DNA of 64,000 bases from Cytophagales bacterium (GTDB taxonomy: Bacteria > Bacteroidota > Bacteroidia > Cytophagales > UBA9547): contig JAAFIH010000009.1 of NCBI GenBank assembly GCA_013297755.1, positions 62,001-126,000 of the forward strand. Reading direction: 5' to 3'. Each line of letters begins with the position of its first letter. The first letter of the stretch is position 1. Below are positions 9,824 through 22,000 of the stretch, piece by piece. Below the pieces are notes generated by a model. The model searched no databases. It worked only from the letters and a program-made list of their open reading frames with translations, and had not been told where the DNA came from. The position numbers and the translations under genes were made by a program.

Positions 9824-10231
9824 ATGCCAACCTCAAAAATAATATACCTAGGTGATTTGCGTACCCAATGCACTCATTTACAATCAAATACAAATATACT
9901 TACAGATGCTCCAGTAGATAATCATGGCAAAGGCGAGGCTTTTTCGCCCACTGATTTGGTTGCAACAGCTCTTGGTTCTTGTATGCTTACAACTATGGCC
10001 ATAGTAGCCAAACGAGAACAACTAGAACTCAAAGGAATTTCGATGGAAGTTACCAAAGTTATGACCAGCCAACCACCAAGAGCCATTTCCGAAATTCATA
10101 TTGTTTTCGACTTTAATGGTCTCAAACTGACCGAAGACCAACAAATAAAATTAAAAAATACAGCCCTTACCTGTCCTGTATCGCTAAGCCTTGATCCAGA
10201 GATTAAACAGATTATTGATTTTAATTATTAG
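9824..10231 (+). CDS. OsmC family peroxidase-like protein
   Basis: OsmC/Ohr-family protein (135 residues, full length), a thiol peroxidase reducing organic hydroperoxides. Both redox cysteines are present: the first in the ATALGSCMLTTMAI helix after FSPTDLV, the second in LTCPVSLSLDP near the C-terminus. The layout matches the YhfA/OsmC subgroup more than classical Ohr. It is a stand-alone cytosolic gene preceded by a palindromic repeat. No linked regulator is seen. Confidence 0.92.
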   Translation: MPTSKIIYLGDLRTQCTHLQSNTNILTDAPVDNHGKGEAFSPTDLVATALGSCMLTTMAIVAKREQLELKGISMEVTKVMTSQPPRAISEIHIVFDFNGLKLTEDQQIKLKNTALTCPVSLSLDPEIKQIIDFNY

Positions 10232-10377
10232 ATAATTTTCAAGAAATTCTGTTCTTTTGATACTATTATCGTTACTACAAAACGATAGTTTTGATAGAGC
10301 AAATGGGTAGTGTTTGGTTTAATTTTTTGAAAAACAATAAAGAGGTTTTTATATTTTCATTAATGCTTCAAAATAAA

Positions 10378-10950
10378 TTACACATACCCAAGTCCATTTT
10401 CGATAAGACCAATAAAAGTATGGATGATTTTGATATGAATCTCTTGAATCCTATCTGCATATCCAAAATGTGGCACAATTATTTCAACGTCAGCTAAGCC
10501 TTTCATTTTTCCTGCGTCTTTTCCTGTTAGCAACACAGTTTTGATTCCTTTTTGCTTGGCAGTTTCTATGGCCAAATGAATATTTTTGGAGTTGCCAGAC
10601 GTACTTATACCCAAAAAAATATCGCCACTTTGGCCTACACTTTCCAAAAACCTTGAAAAAATAAAATCAAACCCATAATCATTGCCCACACACGTGATGT
10701 GCGATGGATCCGAAATGGAGATGGCTGCAATAGATGGGCGATTGTTTTTGTAGCGACCTGTAAGTTCTTCGGCAAAGTGCATGGCATCGCACATAGAGCC
10801 ACCATTGCCTGCACTTATTATTTTGCGACCCGATTTTGAGGCTTCTATCATCAACTGAGCTGCGTCTTCTATTTTTTTGAAATTTTCTGGCGTAGAAAAA
10901 TCAACCAATACTTTGGCCATTTCAGCAAAACTATCTTGTATTTTTATCAT
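10378..10950 (-). CDS. gmhA: D-sedoheptulose 7-phosphate isomerase (SIS domain)
   Basis: Phosphosugar isomerase of the SIS fold, 190 residues as in GmhA. It converts sedoheptulose 7-phosphate to D-glycero-D-manno-heptose 7-phosphate, the first step to ADP-heptose for lipopolysaccharide. GmhA signatures: [21 protein letters not shown], then GVSTSGNS-like [12 protein letters not shown], a short sugar-phosphate loop, and the C-terminal [15 protein letters not shown] helix carrying Glu/His of the active site. It is transcribed alone; no other heptose genes are in the window. Confidence 0.92.
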   Translation of the reverse strand: MIKIQDSFAEMAKVLVDFSTPENFKKIEDAAQLMIEASKSGRKIISAGNGGSMCDAMHFAEELTGRYKNNRPSIAAISISDPSHITCVGNDYGFDFIFSRFLESVGQSGDIFLGISTSGNSKNIHLAIETAKQKGIKTVLLTGKDAGKMKGLADVEIIVPHFGYADRIQEIHIKIIHTFIGLIENGLGYV

Positions 10951-11060
10951 ATTAAATAAGAGAAATATTACTTTTTATTTTTAAATTTTATTAAAAAAAT
11001 AAATGCTCACAAAAATAGAGTTTAAATTTAATTCTTACAAAAAAATAATTCTTTCATATC

Positions 11061-11161
11061 AAACCAAAAAATTAAAATTACATTCCTATAATTTTTCTCC
11101 CACTTGGGGAGAAATTAAAAGAGGGGTTTAAAATAAAATTGTAATATTTGTTTTTCGGTTT
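11061..11161. repeat. MITE-like palindromic repeat, AACC-AAAAA end type
   Basis: About 100 bp with ends AAACCAAAAAATTAAAATTACA / TGTAATATTTGTTTTTCGGTTT (imperfect inverted repeat) and core TTCTCCCACTTGGGGAGAA. The copy at 28718-28835 has the same ends but a different core. Confidence 0.65.
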
Positions 11162-11222
11162 AATATTATGATAACTCGATTAATATTGTAAAAAATCCTC
11201 AAATAAATAATAACATAAACAG

Positions 11223-11313
11223 CAATGTCGTTTACTTAAGCATTTTATTTTGCCTCTATCTTAGACTTTCTCCAAAGGAGAAAGATAATCTGATTCTTTA
11301 GTAAACGACATTG
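11223..11313. repeat. MITE-like repeat, CAATGTCGTTTACT end type
   Basis: 91 bp with perfect outer inverted ends CAATGTCGTTTACT / AGTAAACGACATTG and an inner palindrome TTTCTCCAAAGGAGAAA. Degenerate or interrupted copies lie at 5376-5452, 24316-24552 and 28848-28934. It lies just 18 bp beyond the lysS stop codon and could serve as its terminator. Confidence 0.75.
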
Positions 11314-11331
11314 ACTTAAAAAGCCTAATTT

Positions 11332-12849
11332 CTAAATTTCTGGCCTCATTTGAGGAAAAAATAGTACATCTTGTATCGAATTTTGATTTGTCATAAGCAT
11401 ACAAAGCCTATCTATACCTATACCAATACCTGCGGTGGGTGGCATACCATATTCTAAAGCTCGTAAGAAATCATGGTCTATAAACATAGCTTCGTCATCG
11501 CCACGTTCCATCAATTTTACTTGCTCTTCAAATCGCTCCTTTTGGTCTATGGGGTCGTTGAGTTCTGAGTAGGCGTTGGCTACTTCTTTGCCATTTATCA
11601 TCAATTCAAAACGCTCTACTAAACCAGGTTTTGAGCGATGTTTTTTGGTCAGTGGGCTCATTTCTACTGGATAATCAGTAATAAATGTAGGTTGAATAAA
11701 TGATTTCTCACATAAAGTGCCAAATATTTCATCAATTATCTTACCTTTTCCGATTTTATCGGTAATGTGTATGTTTTGATTTTTGCAAAAGTTACGCAGT
11801 TGTAATTCGTCCATTTCTGAAATATCGACAGAGGTTTTTTCTTTGATTGCATCCAAAATACTGATTCTTTTGAATGGAGCTTCAAAATTTATCTTTTTAT
11901 CGCCCACTTGTACTTCTGTAGTTCCGTGTAAGTTTATGGCAATTTTTTCTAAAAGTTTTTCAGTAAAATCCATCATCCAAAAATAATCTTTATAGGCTAC
12001 ATAAAATTCCAAAACCGTAAATTCAGGATTGTGTGTACGATCCATGCCTTCGTTGCGGAAGTTGCGAGAAAACTCATAAACGAAATCAAAACCACCCACG
12101 ATGAGTCGTTTTAGGTACAATTCGTTGGCAATTCTTAAATAAAAAGGCACATCCAAAGTGTTGTGATGGGTTACAAAAGGGCGTGCTGCTGCTCCACCAG
12201 GTATATTTTGAAGCACAGGTGTATCTACCTCCAAGGCGCCATGGTCGTTGAGATAATCTCTGATGGTTCGCACCAAAGCCGAGCGTTTAATAAAAACATC
12301 TTTTACTCCTGGCGTAACTACCAAGTCTGCATAGCGTTGTCTGTACCTAAATTCAGCATCTGTTACAGCATCAAATGTAGTTTTATTACCTTGCTCATCA
12401 ACCAATTCTTTTACTATGGGCAATGGTTTGAGCGATTTGGCGAGCAGTTGTAGTTCTGTAACGTGTATAGAAATTTCGCCAGTTTGAGTCGTAAATACAT
12501 ACCCTTTTACACCAACATAATCGCCAATATCCATCAATTTTTTGAATACTACGTTGTATAAATCCTTGTTTTCGCCTGGGCAAATGTCATCCCTGCTGAT
12601 ATACATTTGTATTTTGGCACGCTCGTCTTGCAGCACAGCAAACGATGCTTTACCCATGATTCTGCGTGTCATCAATCGACCAGCAATGGCAATATTTTTG
12701 TATTCAATTTTTTGAGATTCGTAATTTTTGAGAATATCGTATGCCGAAGCATTTACCTCAAAAGTAGCAGCTGGATATGGGTCGATTCCCATTTTAGATA
12801 ACTCTTCCCTTGATTGTCTGCGTAATAATTCTGGTTCAGATAATTGCAT
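11332..12849 (-). CDS. lysS: Lysyl-tRNA synthetase, class II
   Basis: Class II lysyl-tRNA synthetase (505 residues, normal length), charging tRNA-Lys in the cytosol. The N-terminal OB-fold anticodon-binding domain (residues ~55-150, AGRLMTRRIMGKASFAVLQD) precedes the catalytic domain. Motif 2 is FRNEGMDRTHNPEFT and motif 3 is GIGIGIDRLCML near the C-terminus. The serine-rich KHRSKPGLVERFELMINGKE block and EVANAYSELNDP are characteristic of LysS. Single-gene unit, ATG at 12849. Confidence 0.97.
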   Translation of the reverse strand: MQLSEPELLRRQSREELSKMGIDPYPAATFEVNASAYDILKNYESQKIEYKNIAIAGRLMTRRIMGKASFAVLQDERAKIQMYISRDDICPGENKDLYNVVFKKLMDIGDYVGVKGYVFTTQTGEISIHVTELQLLAKSLKPLPIVKELVDEQGNKTTFDAVTDAEFRYRQRYADLVVTPGVKDVFIKRSALVRTIRDYLNDHGALEVDTPVLQNIPGGAAARPFVTHHNTLDVPFYLRIANELYLKRLIVGGFDFVYEFSRNFRNEGMDRTHNPEFTVLEFYVAYKDYFWMMDFTEKLLEKIAINLHGTTEVQVGDKKINFEAPFKRISILDAIKEKTSVDISEMDELQLRNFCKNQNIHITDKIGKGKIIDEIFGTLCEKSFIQPTFITDYPVEMSPLTKKHRSKPGLVERFELMINGKEVANAYSELNDPIDQKERFEEQVKLMERGDDEAMFIDHDFLRALEYGMPPTAGIGIGIDRLCMLMTNQNSIQDVLFFPQMRPEI

Positions 12850-13137
12850 ATATTAGTAATAATACTTATTTTTTAAATTGAGATATTTATGAATTTAAAA
12901 TAAATATACAAAAATTGATTTTTTCCAATCATCAATTTTTTTTATATTATTTATAAAAGTTTGCAAATATAAATATTAAAATTTACAAATTGTCCATTAA
13001 TATTGTTTGATTGAAATTACTAACACATTATTTTTATTTTAATAATTTTGAATCAATTTTTAAAAACAAATGGCAATTCACGTTGTCATTTTCATATTAT
13101 TGCAAATAAATTTAATCAATTAATAAAAAAATGTAAT

Positions 13138-13241
13138 AAAGGGTACCTCTAAAAACTCTGATATTTATTTTAAAAACCCCACCCAAACCTTCCCACAAGG
13201 GGAGGGCTTTAAGAAAAAGGAGGTTTTTGAGATGCTCTTAA
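13138..13241. repeat. MITE-like palindromic repeat with G-rich core
   Basis: About 104 bp with ends AAGGGTACCTCTAAAAAC / GGTTTTTGAGATGCTCTT (imperfect) and core CCCACCCAAACCTTCCCACAAGGGGAGGG. The core is in the opposite orientation to the copies at 1742 and 9674. The rest of the 12850-13257 gap is AT-rich with no supportable gene. Confidence 0.6.
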
Positions 13242-13257
13242 AATAAAACTAAAAAAT

Positions 13258-14004
13258 ATGACATTTAGATTTTCAAATAACAAAAATGCCCAAGAAAATA
13301 TTTTTCATTTGAAAAAGCCCTTTTCAATTTCTGATAGAAATTGGATTGAAGCTAAAATAAATCAATTGATTGCTATGTGTGTATTTATATCAAATAATGT
13401 AATTAAAATCAATGTTTTACAAAAAATATTACTTCTTGTTTTGATAATAACCTTTTTTTTGGCTTGCAAAAGCACAAAATCTATTCAAAGCAAAAGTCAA
13501 TTTATATCTTATGACAAACAATTAGACAAAAAAATTGAAAAACAAAATAATATAAATATATATTGGAAAGACGAAAAATTAGATTTTGAGTATCAAAAAC
13601 TAGGTTTTGCACAAATAAAACTCAAAAATACAACCAAAGAAAACACATTAAGTTACCTAAAAAACTTGGCTAGGCAACATGGTGGCGATGCAGTTATTTT
13701 CACAGAATTGAAAACAGGAAGGCTTAAAAATAACAACTTAGATGCTGATAAAGCACAAAAAAAAAGAAGCCTAATATATCATGGATCAAGACCACAAATA
13801 TCAGGAATTGTAGTAAAACGTATCTTTAAAGATACAATTTACAAATCAAAAATAGATACAAGTTTTGTAGAAGATGTAAAAAGAGAAAATGTAAAATTAC
13901 AAATCAAAGTAAAAAACAAAATCAATTTTTTAGCTTTTATTACAGGTTCAGTTTTATTTTTGTTATTTTTAGTTTTTGTTTATTTCATTGTAAAACAAGA
14001 CTAA
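13258..14004 (+). CDS. Putative membrane-anchored protein or lipoprotein, unknown
   Basis: Not recognised. From the ATG at 13258 the product has 248 residues. A hydrophobic stretch KILLLVLIITFFLAC at residues ~56-70 ends in a lipobox-like LAC. A start at the ATG at 13375 would make this a normal lipoprotein signal, so the first 39 residues may not be translated. The central part is hydrophilic and Lys-rich, and a second membrane segment (FITGSVLFLLFLVFVYFIV) lies at the C-terminus, which is unusual for a lipoprotein. It is an isolated gene following a palindromic repeat. Confidence 0.6.
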   Translation: MTFRFSNNKNAQENIFHLKKPFSISDRNWIEAKINQLIAMCVFISNNVIKINVLQKILLLVLIITFFLACKSTKSIQSKSQFISYDKQLDKKIEKQNNINIYWKDEKLDFEYQKLGFAQIKLKNTTKENTLSYLKNLARQHGGDAVIFTELKTGRLKNNNLDADKAQKKRSLIYHGSRPQISGIVVKRIFKDTIYKSKIDTSFVEDVKRENVKLQIKVKNKINFLAFITGSVLFLLFLVFVYFIVKQD

Positions 14005-14153
14005 CTAACAATAAAATTGTTGTGTAATAAAATACAGTTTTAATCTTTTTTTATGATTTTAAAATTCTGATTATAAAACCACATTTTTGAGTCAGAATAT
14101 AAAAATAACTCTTTAAATAATTTTTTAAATAGTATTTCAATTTAATATTTTTA

Positions 14154-14161
14154 TACATTTG
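14154..14161 (+). promoter_or_regulatory. Possible -7 element of the esterase gene
   Basis: TACATTTG matches the Bacteroidota -7 consensus TAnnTTTG, 17 bp before the ATG at 14179. No clear TTG -33 box lies 19-20 bp upstream, so support is partial. Confidence 0.35.
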
Positions 14162-14178
14162 TACTTTAAAACATTCAA

Positions 14179-15066
14179 ATGACAACAAGAAATAGTATTC
14201 TATTCATATTGATTCTACTCTATACTTCAGTATTTGCACAAACCAAATCAGACCATGGCTATAACATAACTGCTGCCGACAAAAACTATGGCGACTATGT
14301 AGTTTTACACAGCGACACCATGCAAAAAGATTTTCCTATGTTGGTTTTTTTACCCGAAAATTATAAGACTTCCAAAAAAGAATTTCCAGTTGTTTACTCT
14401 TTGCATGGCTATAACGAATCGCCACTTACAGAAGAAGGTATTAGGAGTATGTATTCGCCTATTCAGAAAGTAAAAGAAGCAGCCAACGAATTTCAAGTAA
14501 TCATAGTGTGTCCTTTGATTGGAAATCATTATTATATAGACTCGCCTTTGTACAAAAACCAAAAATATGCTACTTTAATTGCCAAAGAATTAGTAACATT
14601 AATGGATAAAAATTATAGAACAATCAAAGATAGAAAAGGTAGAATATTACAAGGATTTAGTATGGGTGGATATGGCTCTGTGAGTCTTTTGTGTCGTTAT
14701 CCAGACGTTTTTTCGGCAGCTCTTAGTAGAGGTGGTGCACTTTCTAACACTACATTACTTACTGACTTACACTGGGATGATATTTCGCTAGATATTTTGG
14801 GTAACTATTGGCAAAATCAAAATCAATACCATTTGCATGAAGTTACAAATTTACTGAACAAAATAAAAGAACGTAAAGATGTTTTTATAGTATTAGAAAT
14901 TGGTCGTGAAGATTATTTATATTCTGCCAATAAAAAAGTAGAAAATAAACTTCAAACTTGTAGTTTTCCATACATTTTTGCAGAATATCCTCGTGGGCAC
15001 GAATGGACTCGAAAAGCACTTTATAGCATGCTTACCCATTTGCAATATTTTATCGAAACTAAGTAA
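14179..15066 (+). CDS. Secreted esterase of the alpha/beta-hydrolase fold (esterase D-like)
   Basis: Exported alpha/beta-hydrolase of 295 residues. The signal peptide covers residues ~1-20 (ILFILILLYTSVFAQ). The core has YSLHGYNES (oxyanion region), the nucleophile elbow GFSMGGYGS with the catalytic Ser near residue 159, an acidic residue in GREDYLY, and the final His in PRGHEWTRKA. This order fits the putative esterase family (Esterase D, feruloyl-esterase-like, PF00756), which cleaves acyl esters or acts as S-formylglutathione hydrolase; the signal peptide favours an extracytoplasmic polysaccharide or acyl esterase. Substrate unknown. Confidence 0.85.
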   Translation: MTTRNSILFILILLYTSVFAQTKSDHGYNITAADKNYGDYVVLHSDTMQKDFPMLVFLPENYKTSKKEFPVVYSLHGYNESPLTEEGIRSMYSPIQKVKEAANEFQVIIVCPLIGNHYYIDSPLYKNQKYATLIAKELVTLMDKNYRTIKDRKGRILQGFSMGGYGSVSLLCRYPDVFSAALSRGGALSNTTLLTDLHWDDISLDILGNYWQNQNQYHLHEVTNLLNKIKERKDVFIVLEIGREDYLYSANKKVENKLQTCSFPYIFAEYPRGHEWTRKALYSMLTHLQYFIETK

Positions 15067-15300
15067 TTTAGTTATCTAAAGCTCTTTTTTAAAAATAATT
15101 ATATATTTTGATCTTTGATATTAATATGTAGAGTTTTTTGTTTTTGCCATCTACATTTAACATTTAATAATAATTTTAAAAATCTTTTTTTTTGTAAATC
15201 TTAATAAGGTTATAACACAATACTGGTGTTTGTATCTGTTAATAATAACCATAATAATAAAGATTGCTATTAAAATTAGTTTTCCAAATCCTAATGGCTT
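15067..15300. other. AT-rich intergenic region
   Basis: Between the esterase gene and an IS66 remnant. No gene, RNA or repeat can be supported. Confidence 0.4.
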
Positions 15301-15822
15301 ACCAAACGCCATCGTTTGCACGATGCATATTCGGCATGGTTTAAACTTAGTTGTCGAAAACACCAACTTTGCATGGCACATTTGCTCAGAGACTTAAAAT
15401 ATTTTGTAGATTATGAACCTTGCAAATGGGTGGAGCAAATAAAAAACCATTTTTATGAAGCGTTAGAATGGAAAAAAAATCCCCAAAATGTTACCCATAC
15501 TTTTAGAGAACAACTTTTGAAAATACAAGAAAATCCGCCAGATAATCCCTCCAAAAAGTTAAAAGCTTTTGTAAAAAGGCTAAAAAGGTATGAAAACGCA
15601 CTTTTTAATTTCTTAGACCACAAACACGTGCCGCCAGATAATAACGGCAGTGAGCAAGCAATTAGAAATGTAAAAGTGAAATCTAAAATATCTGGTCAGT
15701 TCAAATCCATCGAAAATGCCAATATTTTTGCCGTTTTGAGGTCAGTTATTGATACCCTTATTAAAAACAATCAACCTGTTTTTGATAATTTAGATTTAGT
15801 TACTAATTTTAAGGCTGAATAG
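15301..15822 (+). pseudogene. IS66 family transposase, 5'-truncated remnant
   Basis: C-terminal fragment (about 170 residues) of an IS66 transposase. CMAHLLRDLKYFVD matches the C.AHlLRdL block, and PPDNNGSEQAIRNVKVKSKISGQF is the conserved catalytic-Glu region followed by the usual RSVIDTLIK tail. The N-terminal two thirds, including the first catalytic Asp residues and helix-turn-helix, are missing, and no accessory IS66 genes lie nearby. It therefore cannot transpose. The remnant ends 248 bp before the large secreted protein gene. Confidence 0.85.
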
Positions 15823-16070
15823 TTACCTTTTTTTAATAATTTTTATTTTTACGAAATCTTATTTTTTGAAATAATTTAAAGTCCTCATTTTTAGTTTTTT
15901 AAGTCAAATATTGAAATGCCATAAACAAGTAATTTTAAAATTCTATTGGCTTTATTTTTTAAAATTTCTTTGAATTGCACAAAAAAATAATGAAATTATA
16001 CAATAATTTAAAAAATTAGTATTACTTTTGCACGTACACAACAATCTTTTTTTTAATAAACATTAAAAAT

Positions 16071-19000
16071 ATGAAAAAATATCTTAGACTTTCTGTAACA
16101 CTATTTTTGTCATCAATAGTAAGTTTTGCTCAAATAGATGAGTGGGTACAATATGGTGGTGGAAATGGAGAGCAATCGATGTCGAGCAAAGCCACACTTG
16201 GCACATTTCCATTAACTCAAAAATGGTCGGTAGACAAAACCTCTCATGGTGGATTGATTCCAAATTCTACTATTTTTTATGGAGGCACCAATGATTATCT
16301 CATTGTTTCTCGAGAAAGCTCTGGCCCACTTTATTATAATCCTGATAATGGTAATTTTATAGATGCTGTATCAGTAGCTACAAATGATTGGTTTTTTAAT
16401 GGAGCAAATGCCATATTAGACAATTCTTATTTTTTGAATAATGATATTATGGGTCATGTAGATATTGCAAACGCTAAATATTATGAAAAACCTGGATTTT
16501 CGCCTTTATCTTATGACAGATGGGATAATTGGGGTTTAGTACATGTTGATACCAAAACAAAAGAAGTATATGCAAGCTCAGTGATTATGGCTGATCAGAG
16601 CTATTTAGGTGGCTGGGCACCCATAGCCATTACCAGATATGAATTTCAGGTAGATGAAATACCAAGAATGTGGCAATTTCCTAACAAAGACCCTGACAAA
16701 AATGGTGCTGTCAATTGGAACTCAGCTTCTGTAAACACTGACCGTTCGTTTTTAGATAATTCGTATCTGTTGATGGGAGACAAAATTATTTCAAGTCATA
16801 AAATAAAAGGTGCTGCTACGTTTTCGAGTGGCTCTTATTGGCCCAATGGCATTTATGGATTAAAAAAAGTAGATGGAAATCCAGCTTGGAATATTTTGGG
16901 AGATTGGGGGGGTATTTCTTCGGATGGCAAATTTGTATATTGTGTAAAAAATAGCGACAAAAAACTATATTGCATTGATGGAAATGGCAATATAATATGG
17001 AGTAGTATGGCTTTGGATGCTATTGCAAATCATCCTCCAGCTGTAAAAAATGGTGTAGTAGTCGTAGTTACCGACAATGGTTCTTTGTATGCTTTTGATA
17101 CCAATGGAAATGGCTCTAGTACTTTGTGGACAGGCACACTTGGTGGTGGTGCACCTTTTGCAAGTGGATATATAAATGAATCAGTAGCCAATTTGATTCC
17201 TTATGCCAGACAGATGTATTACTCTCGCTCAGTCATGGCCATAGCCAACGATGTATTGGTATTGGCCAATAATACATCAATCAAAGCACTTAATTTGGCT
17301 ACTGGCCTTCAGATTTGGAACACTACTTGGAATGCAGGTTCTTATGGCCCAGTGTGTAATCCTATTATTGCAAAAAACAGGTTGTATGTTAATTCAAATA
17401 GTAGGGTTGCTTGCTTTGAGGGTACATTTAATAATTATACTCTGACAGTAAATACTGGCTCTGGAGATGGTACTAGAGCTGCTGGGTCTAATATTAATAT
17501 TATGGCAGATGTGGCCCCCATGGGTCAAGTTTTTGACAAATGGACTGGTGATGTTTCGTCTATAGAAGATATTTTCTCTTCAAATACCATCATGGATATG
17601 CCAGCCAAAAATGCTTCTATTACGGCAACATACAAAACTATAATTCCTGTACAAACGATTGATGTTTCGCCAAAAGTATCACAAATATATGCTCGATTGA
17701 GAGATGACTATGATTATCCACAGCAAATTCAACTAAAAGCAACTTTAAATCCTCTCAACAGTACAGAAAATAAACTAGTCTGGACATCAAGCAACCCATC
17801 TATAGCAAATGTTAATTCATTGACAGGAGAGGTGCATGCTGGGTTTGTAAATGGAGAAGTTACTATCACTTGCACATCTGAAAGTGGTAAAATTGGAACC
17901 TCAAAAGTTACAGTTTCTTTGCCAAGAATTGTGGCATTGAGGCAAAGCCCTGACCCAGATTATGATGTATTTCAGTTGGATGACAACGATCCTCAAAGCT
18001 GTTGGTACGACCAATATGCTACCTCGTCAAGGCCAGTATGGGTAATGTGGAACAATCCTATACCAGTAGTTTGGAACTCTTATGTGATAAAAGCACAACA
18101 ACCGTGGGGTTCTACCATGTACGACCCCAGAAGTTGGATCATACAAGGTTCAAACGATGGCTCTAGTTGGACAACCCTCGATACTCGAAACAATGAAACT
18201 TTCACTTCTGCAAACAAAACCTATAATTTTGCTAATAATGCTGCATATTCCTATTATAGGTGGTATGTTTCAGCAACAAGTGGTGGTGGTGGTGCTCAAT
18301 CAATTCAGGTTTCTACTTTCAAATTTTCTAATACAAGTAATATTGCTCCTACATCTCTCACAATAAATCCATCAAGTGGATTAGTGCCTGTTTATACTTC
18401 TACTACAATTGTAGGTACTATTCTGCCAAATAATACCACAAACAAAAATGTAATGTATACCTCATCCAATGTCAATATTGCGTATGTTAATAATTATGGA
18501 GAAGTTACTGGCGTTTCGCCAGGTGTAGTTACAATTAGTGGCGTAGCAGATACAGATGCAACCAAAAAAGGAATCTGCGTAATTACGGTAACCAATGGTG
18601 CATTTGTTTCTGTGAGTGGCCTTGTTTTGAATCCATCTACAAAAACGATAACTATAGCTAGTTCATTTGTAGTTGCAGCGTCAGTTAATCCATCAAATGC
18701 TACAAACTCTAATGTGATTTTTGCAAGTAATAATACTAATGTTGCCTCTGTAAACCCTAGCTCTGGCTTGGTAAGTGGCTTGTTGGCTGGTATAGCAACC
18801 ATTACAGGAACTACCCAAAGTGGTGGTTTTAAATCTATTTGTGTTGTAACTGTTGTTTCTGGTCCACCAGCATTGAGTGCAAATCCAAACAATATCAATT
18901 TTTTAATCAATGGTGGTGTTCAAAACATCAATTTAATATCCAATGTATATTGGACAATAGCAAATAACCAATCTTGGCTATCTTTGAGTTCCTTGACTGG

Positions 19001-22000
19001 CTCTGGCAATGCAACTATTAATGTAACTGCTACCACCAATAATTCAATGCTTAGAACTGCTCAAATTACTTTTATAGGAGTTGGTGGTCTTAGTCAAATC
19101 ATTAATATTACTCAAACTGGAATAATTCCAGTAGCTGGAGTTTCAGTTTCGCCCACTACTATTTCGATTCAAGAAGGAATGACATCAACTTTGGGTGCAA
19201 ATGTAATGCCAACAAATGCTACTAATGCCAATATAAATTGGACATCGTCTGATGCAAATATAGCAACTGTAAATAATATGGGTAATGTCAATGCCATAGC
19301 TCCTGGAGTAGTTACAATTACTGCTATTACTCAAGATGGAGGGTTTGCTTCTATAGCCCTTGTTACAGTTACGGCTATTCCACCTTTACCTACCATTTAT
19401 ATACCCTCCTCAAAACCAATTATCAATGGTATATTAAACGAATCTGCTTGGCAGGTTACCACTATTGTTAATAAATTAACATCTGGTTCTGCACCAAACA
19501 ATACCATTACTTTTGGGGCACTTTGGGACAATAATTATTTATATGTAGCCGTCAATGTATTAGACAACAATCTTTTTGCAGGAAATGCTAATCCTTGGGA
19601 TGACGATGCCATAGAATTTTTTATAGACGCAAATAATAGCAAAGGCAATACTTATGATGCTTTTGATTTTCAATTTGCAAAAAGTATTTCTAATGCTTTA
19701 ATTTGGGAGGCTAATAATAGAAAAGCTGGAGTAATGGCTGCTGTAAATACCCTATCAGGTGGATTTACGATGGAAGTAGCTTTTCCTTGGTCTGTTTTGG
19801 GTGTAACACCTTTCAATAACATGACTTTAGGTTTCGACCTAGCCAACGATGACAATGATGCTGGTACTGGCCGTACAAGACAAAGTGTTTGGAAAGGAAA
19901 TGCTAATAATTGGTCTAATACTTCTACATGGGGCACAATATTGCTTTCTAATCAAACTGTAGGTGGTGCAGCCGCTAGTCTTGTAGTCTCGCCCAGTACC
20001 CAAACCCACCCAAGTGCTGGAGCTACCCAAGCAGCCAGTGTATTGAGCAATCTAAATTGGACTATTACAGGATTACCATATTGGATAACTTCAAACATAA
20101 CCAATGGAGCAAACAATGGTACTATCAACTTTACTACTGCCAACAATACAAGTACAGGCATCAGAACTGCTACTATAAATGTCTCATCTCAAAACCCAGT
20201 TATCGTGCAAACGATTACTATTACTCAAACAGGTGCAGCTGCTAGTCTTGTAGTCTCGCCCAGTACCCAAACCCACCCAAGTTCTGGAGCTACCCAAGCA
20301 GCCAGTGTATTGAGCAATCTAAATTGGACTATTACAGGATTACCATATTGGATAACTTCAAACATAACCAATGGAGCAAACAATGGTACTATCAACTTTA
20401 CTACTGCCAACAATACAAGTACAGGCATCAGAACTGCTACTATAAATGTCTCATCTCAAAACCCAGTTATCGTGCAAACGATTACTATTACTCAAACAGG
20501 TGCAGCTGCTAGTCTTGTAGTCTCGCCCAGTACCCAAACCCACCCAAGTTCTGGAGCTACCCAAGCAGCCAGTGTATTGAGCAATCTAAATTGGACTATT
20601 ACAGGATTACCATATTGGATAACTTCAAACATAACCAATGGAGCAAACAATGGTACTATCAACTTTACTACTGCCAACAATACAAGTACAGGCATCAGAA
20701 CTGCTACTATAAATGTGTCATCTCAAAACCCAGTTGTGGTGCAAACGATAACTATTACCCAAACAGGTGCAGCTGCTAGTTTAATTATCAATCCATCTGC
20801 ATTAAACTATGTATCAACAGGAGGGATTCAGGTATTGTCGATAACAAGTAATCTCAATTGGAGTATTAGTGGCTTGCCTTCTTGGCTTAGTGTAGCAACT
20901 ACATCAGGTTTTGCACACAATCAAGTAGTTTTTACTGCAAATGCCAACAACACAATAAGTGGTAGATCTGCAACTATCATGGTGTCATCGTCTAATCCTG
21001 TAATAACCCAAACATTAAACATCACTCAATCTGGTGCTTCAGAAGTTTTAATTGTAAATACAAATACCTTGAATTTTCCTTCTTCTGGCAATATTTCAAG
21101 CATAAATATTACTGCCAATACGCCCTGGACAATAAATAATATCTACTCCTGGTTGAGTATTAGTGGAATTTCAGGCTCTGGAAATGGAGCTATTTCAGTT
21201 GTTGCTTTCAGCAATAGTAGTGTTACTGGCAGGTCTGGAAGTTTTACTATTACTGGTACAACTAAAAATCAAATTGTTTCAGTCAATCAAAATGCTTCCT
21301 CAGCAGTACTTACTCTGACCTCAAGTAATCTATCGTTTGCATCTGCAGTTGCTACACAAACATTCAATATCCTAACCAACAGCAACTGGGTAATTACAAG
21401 CAGTGGCACTTGGCTAGCCATCAACCCAACCAGTGGTAATTCTAATGCCACCATTACCATAACAGCATCTGCCAATTTGAGCACATTTCCTAGAAGTACA
21501 CAAGTGTTGGTAAGCGTGCCTGGGTCTGTGCAGTATATATCAGTAAATCAAGCAGGTGCAACTCCTTACACAATTATACAACCTGCCAATATAAATTATA
21601 ATGCAAGTGGAGGACTACAAGTACTGACCATAACTAGCAATACCAACTGGACAATAAGCAAAAACTTGACTTGGGCAACAATAGATGTTGTATCGGGAAC
21701 TGGAAATGGATTTATAACCATCAATGCCATTTCAAATACTGGAATCAATGCTTTGAAAGGCAGCATTACTTTTAGTGATGGCATCAACAATCAGATGGCC
21801 AACCTAACCCTATCTGGTGCTACACCTACATTGTCTATGGCAATAGTCAATACTAATACTTTTGCTGCCCAAGGTGGTGTTCTTACTTTTGTTATCAATA
21901 GTAATTCTGATTGGAATTTGAGTGGTTTGCCAAGTTGGGCTACTGTCAATGTATTGAATAATTTTGGAAATCAAACAATTACAATCACTGCATTAAATAA

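Noticed and set aside
10291-10497. Plus-strand frame of 68 codons overlapping the gmhA end
   Set aside because: It runs antisense into gmhA and has no recognisable sequence.
20057-20779. Repeated 62-codon frames inside the large secreted protein gene
   Set aside because: Out-of-frame readings of the three 267-bp units; the main frame is unbroken over 2443 codons.
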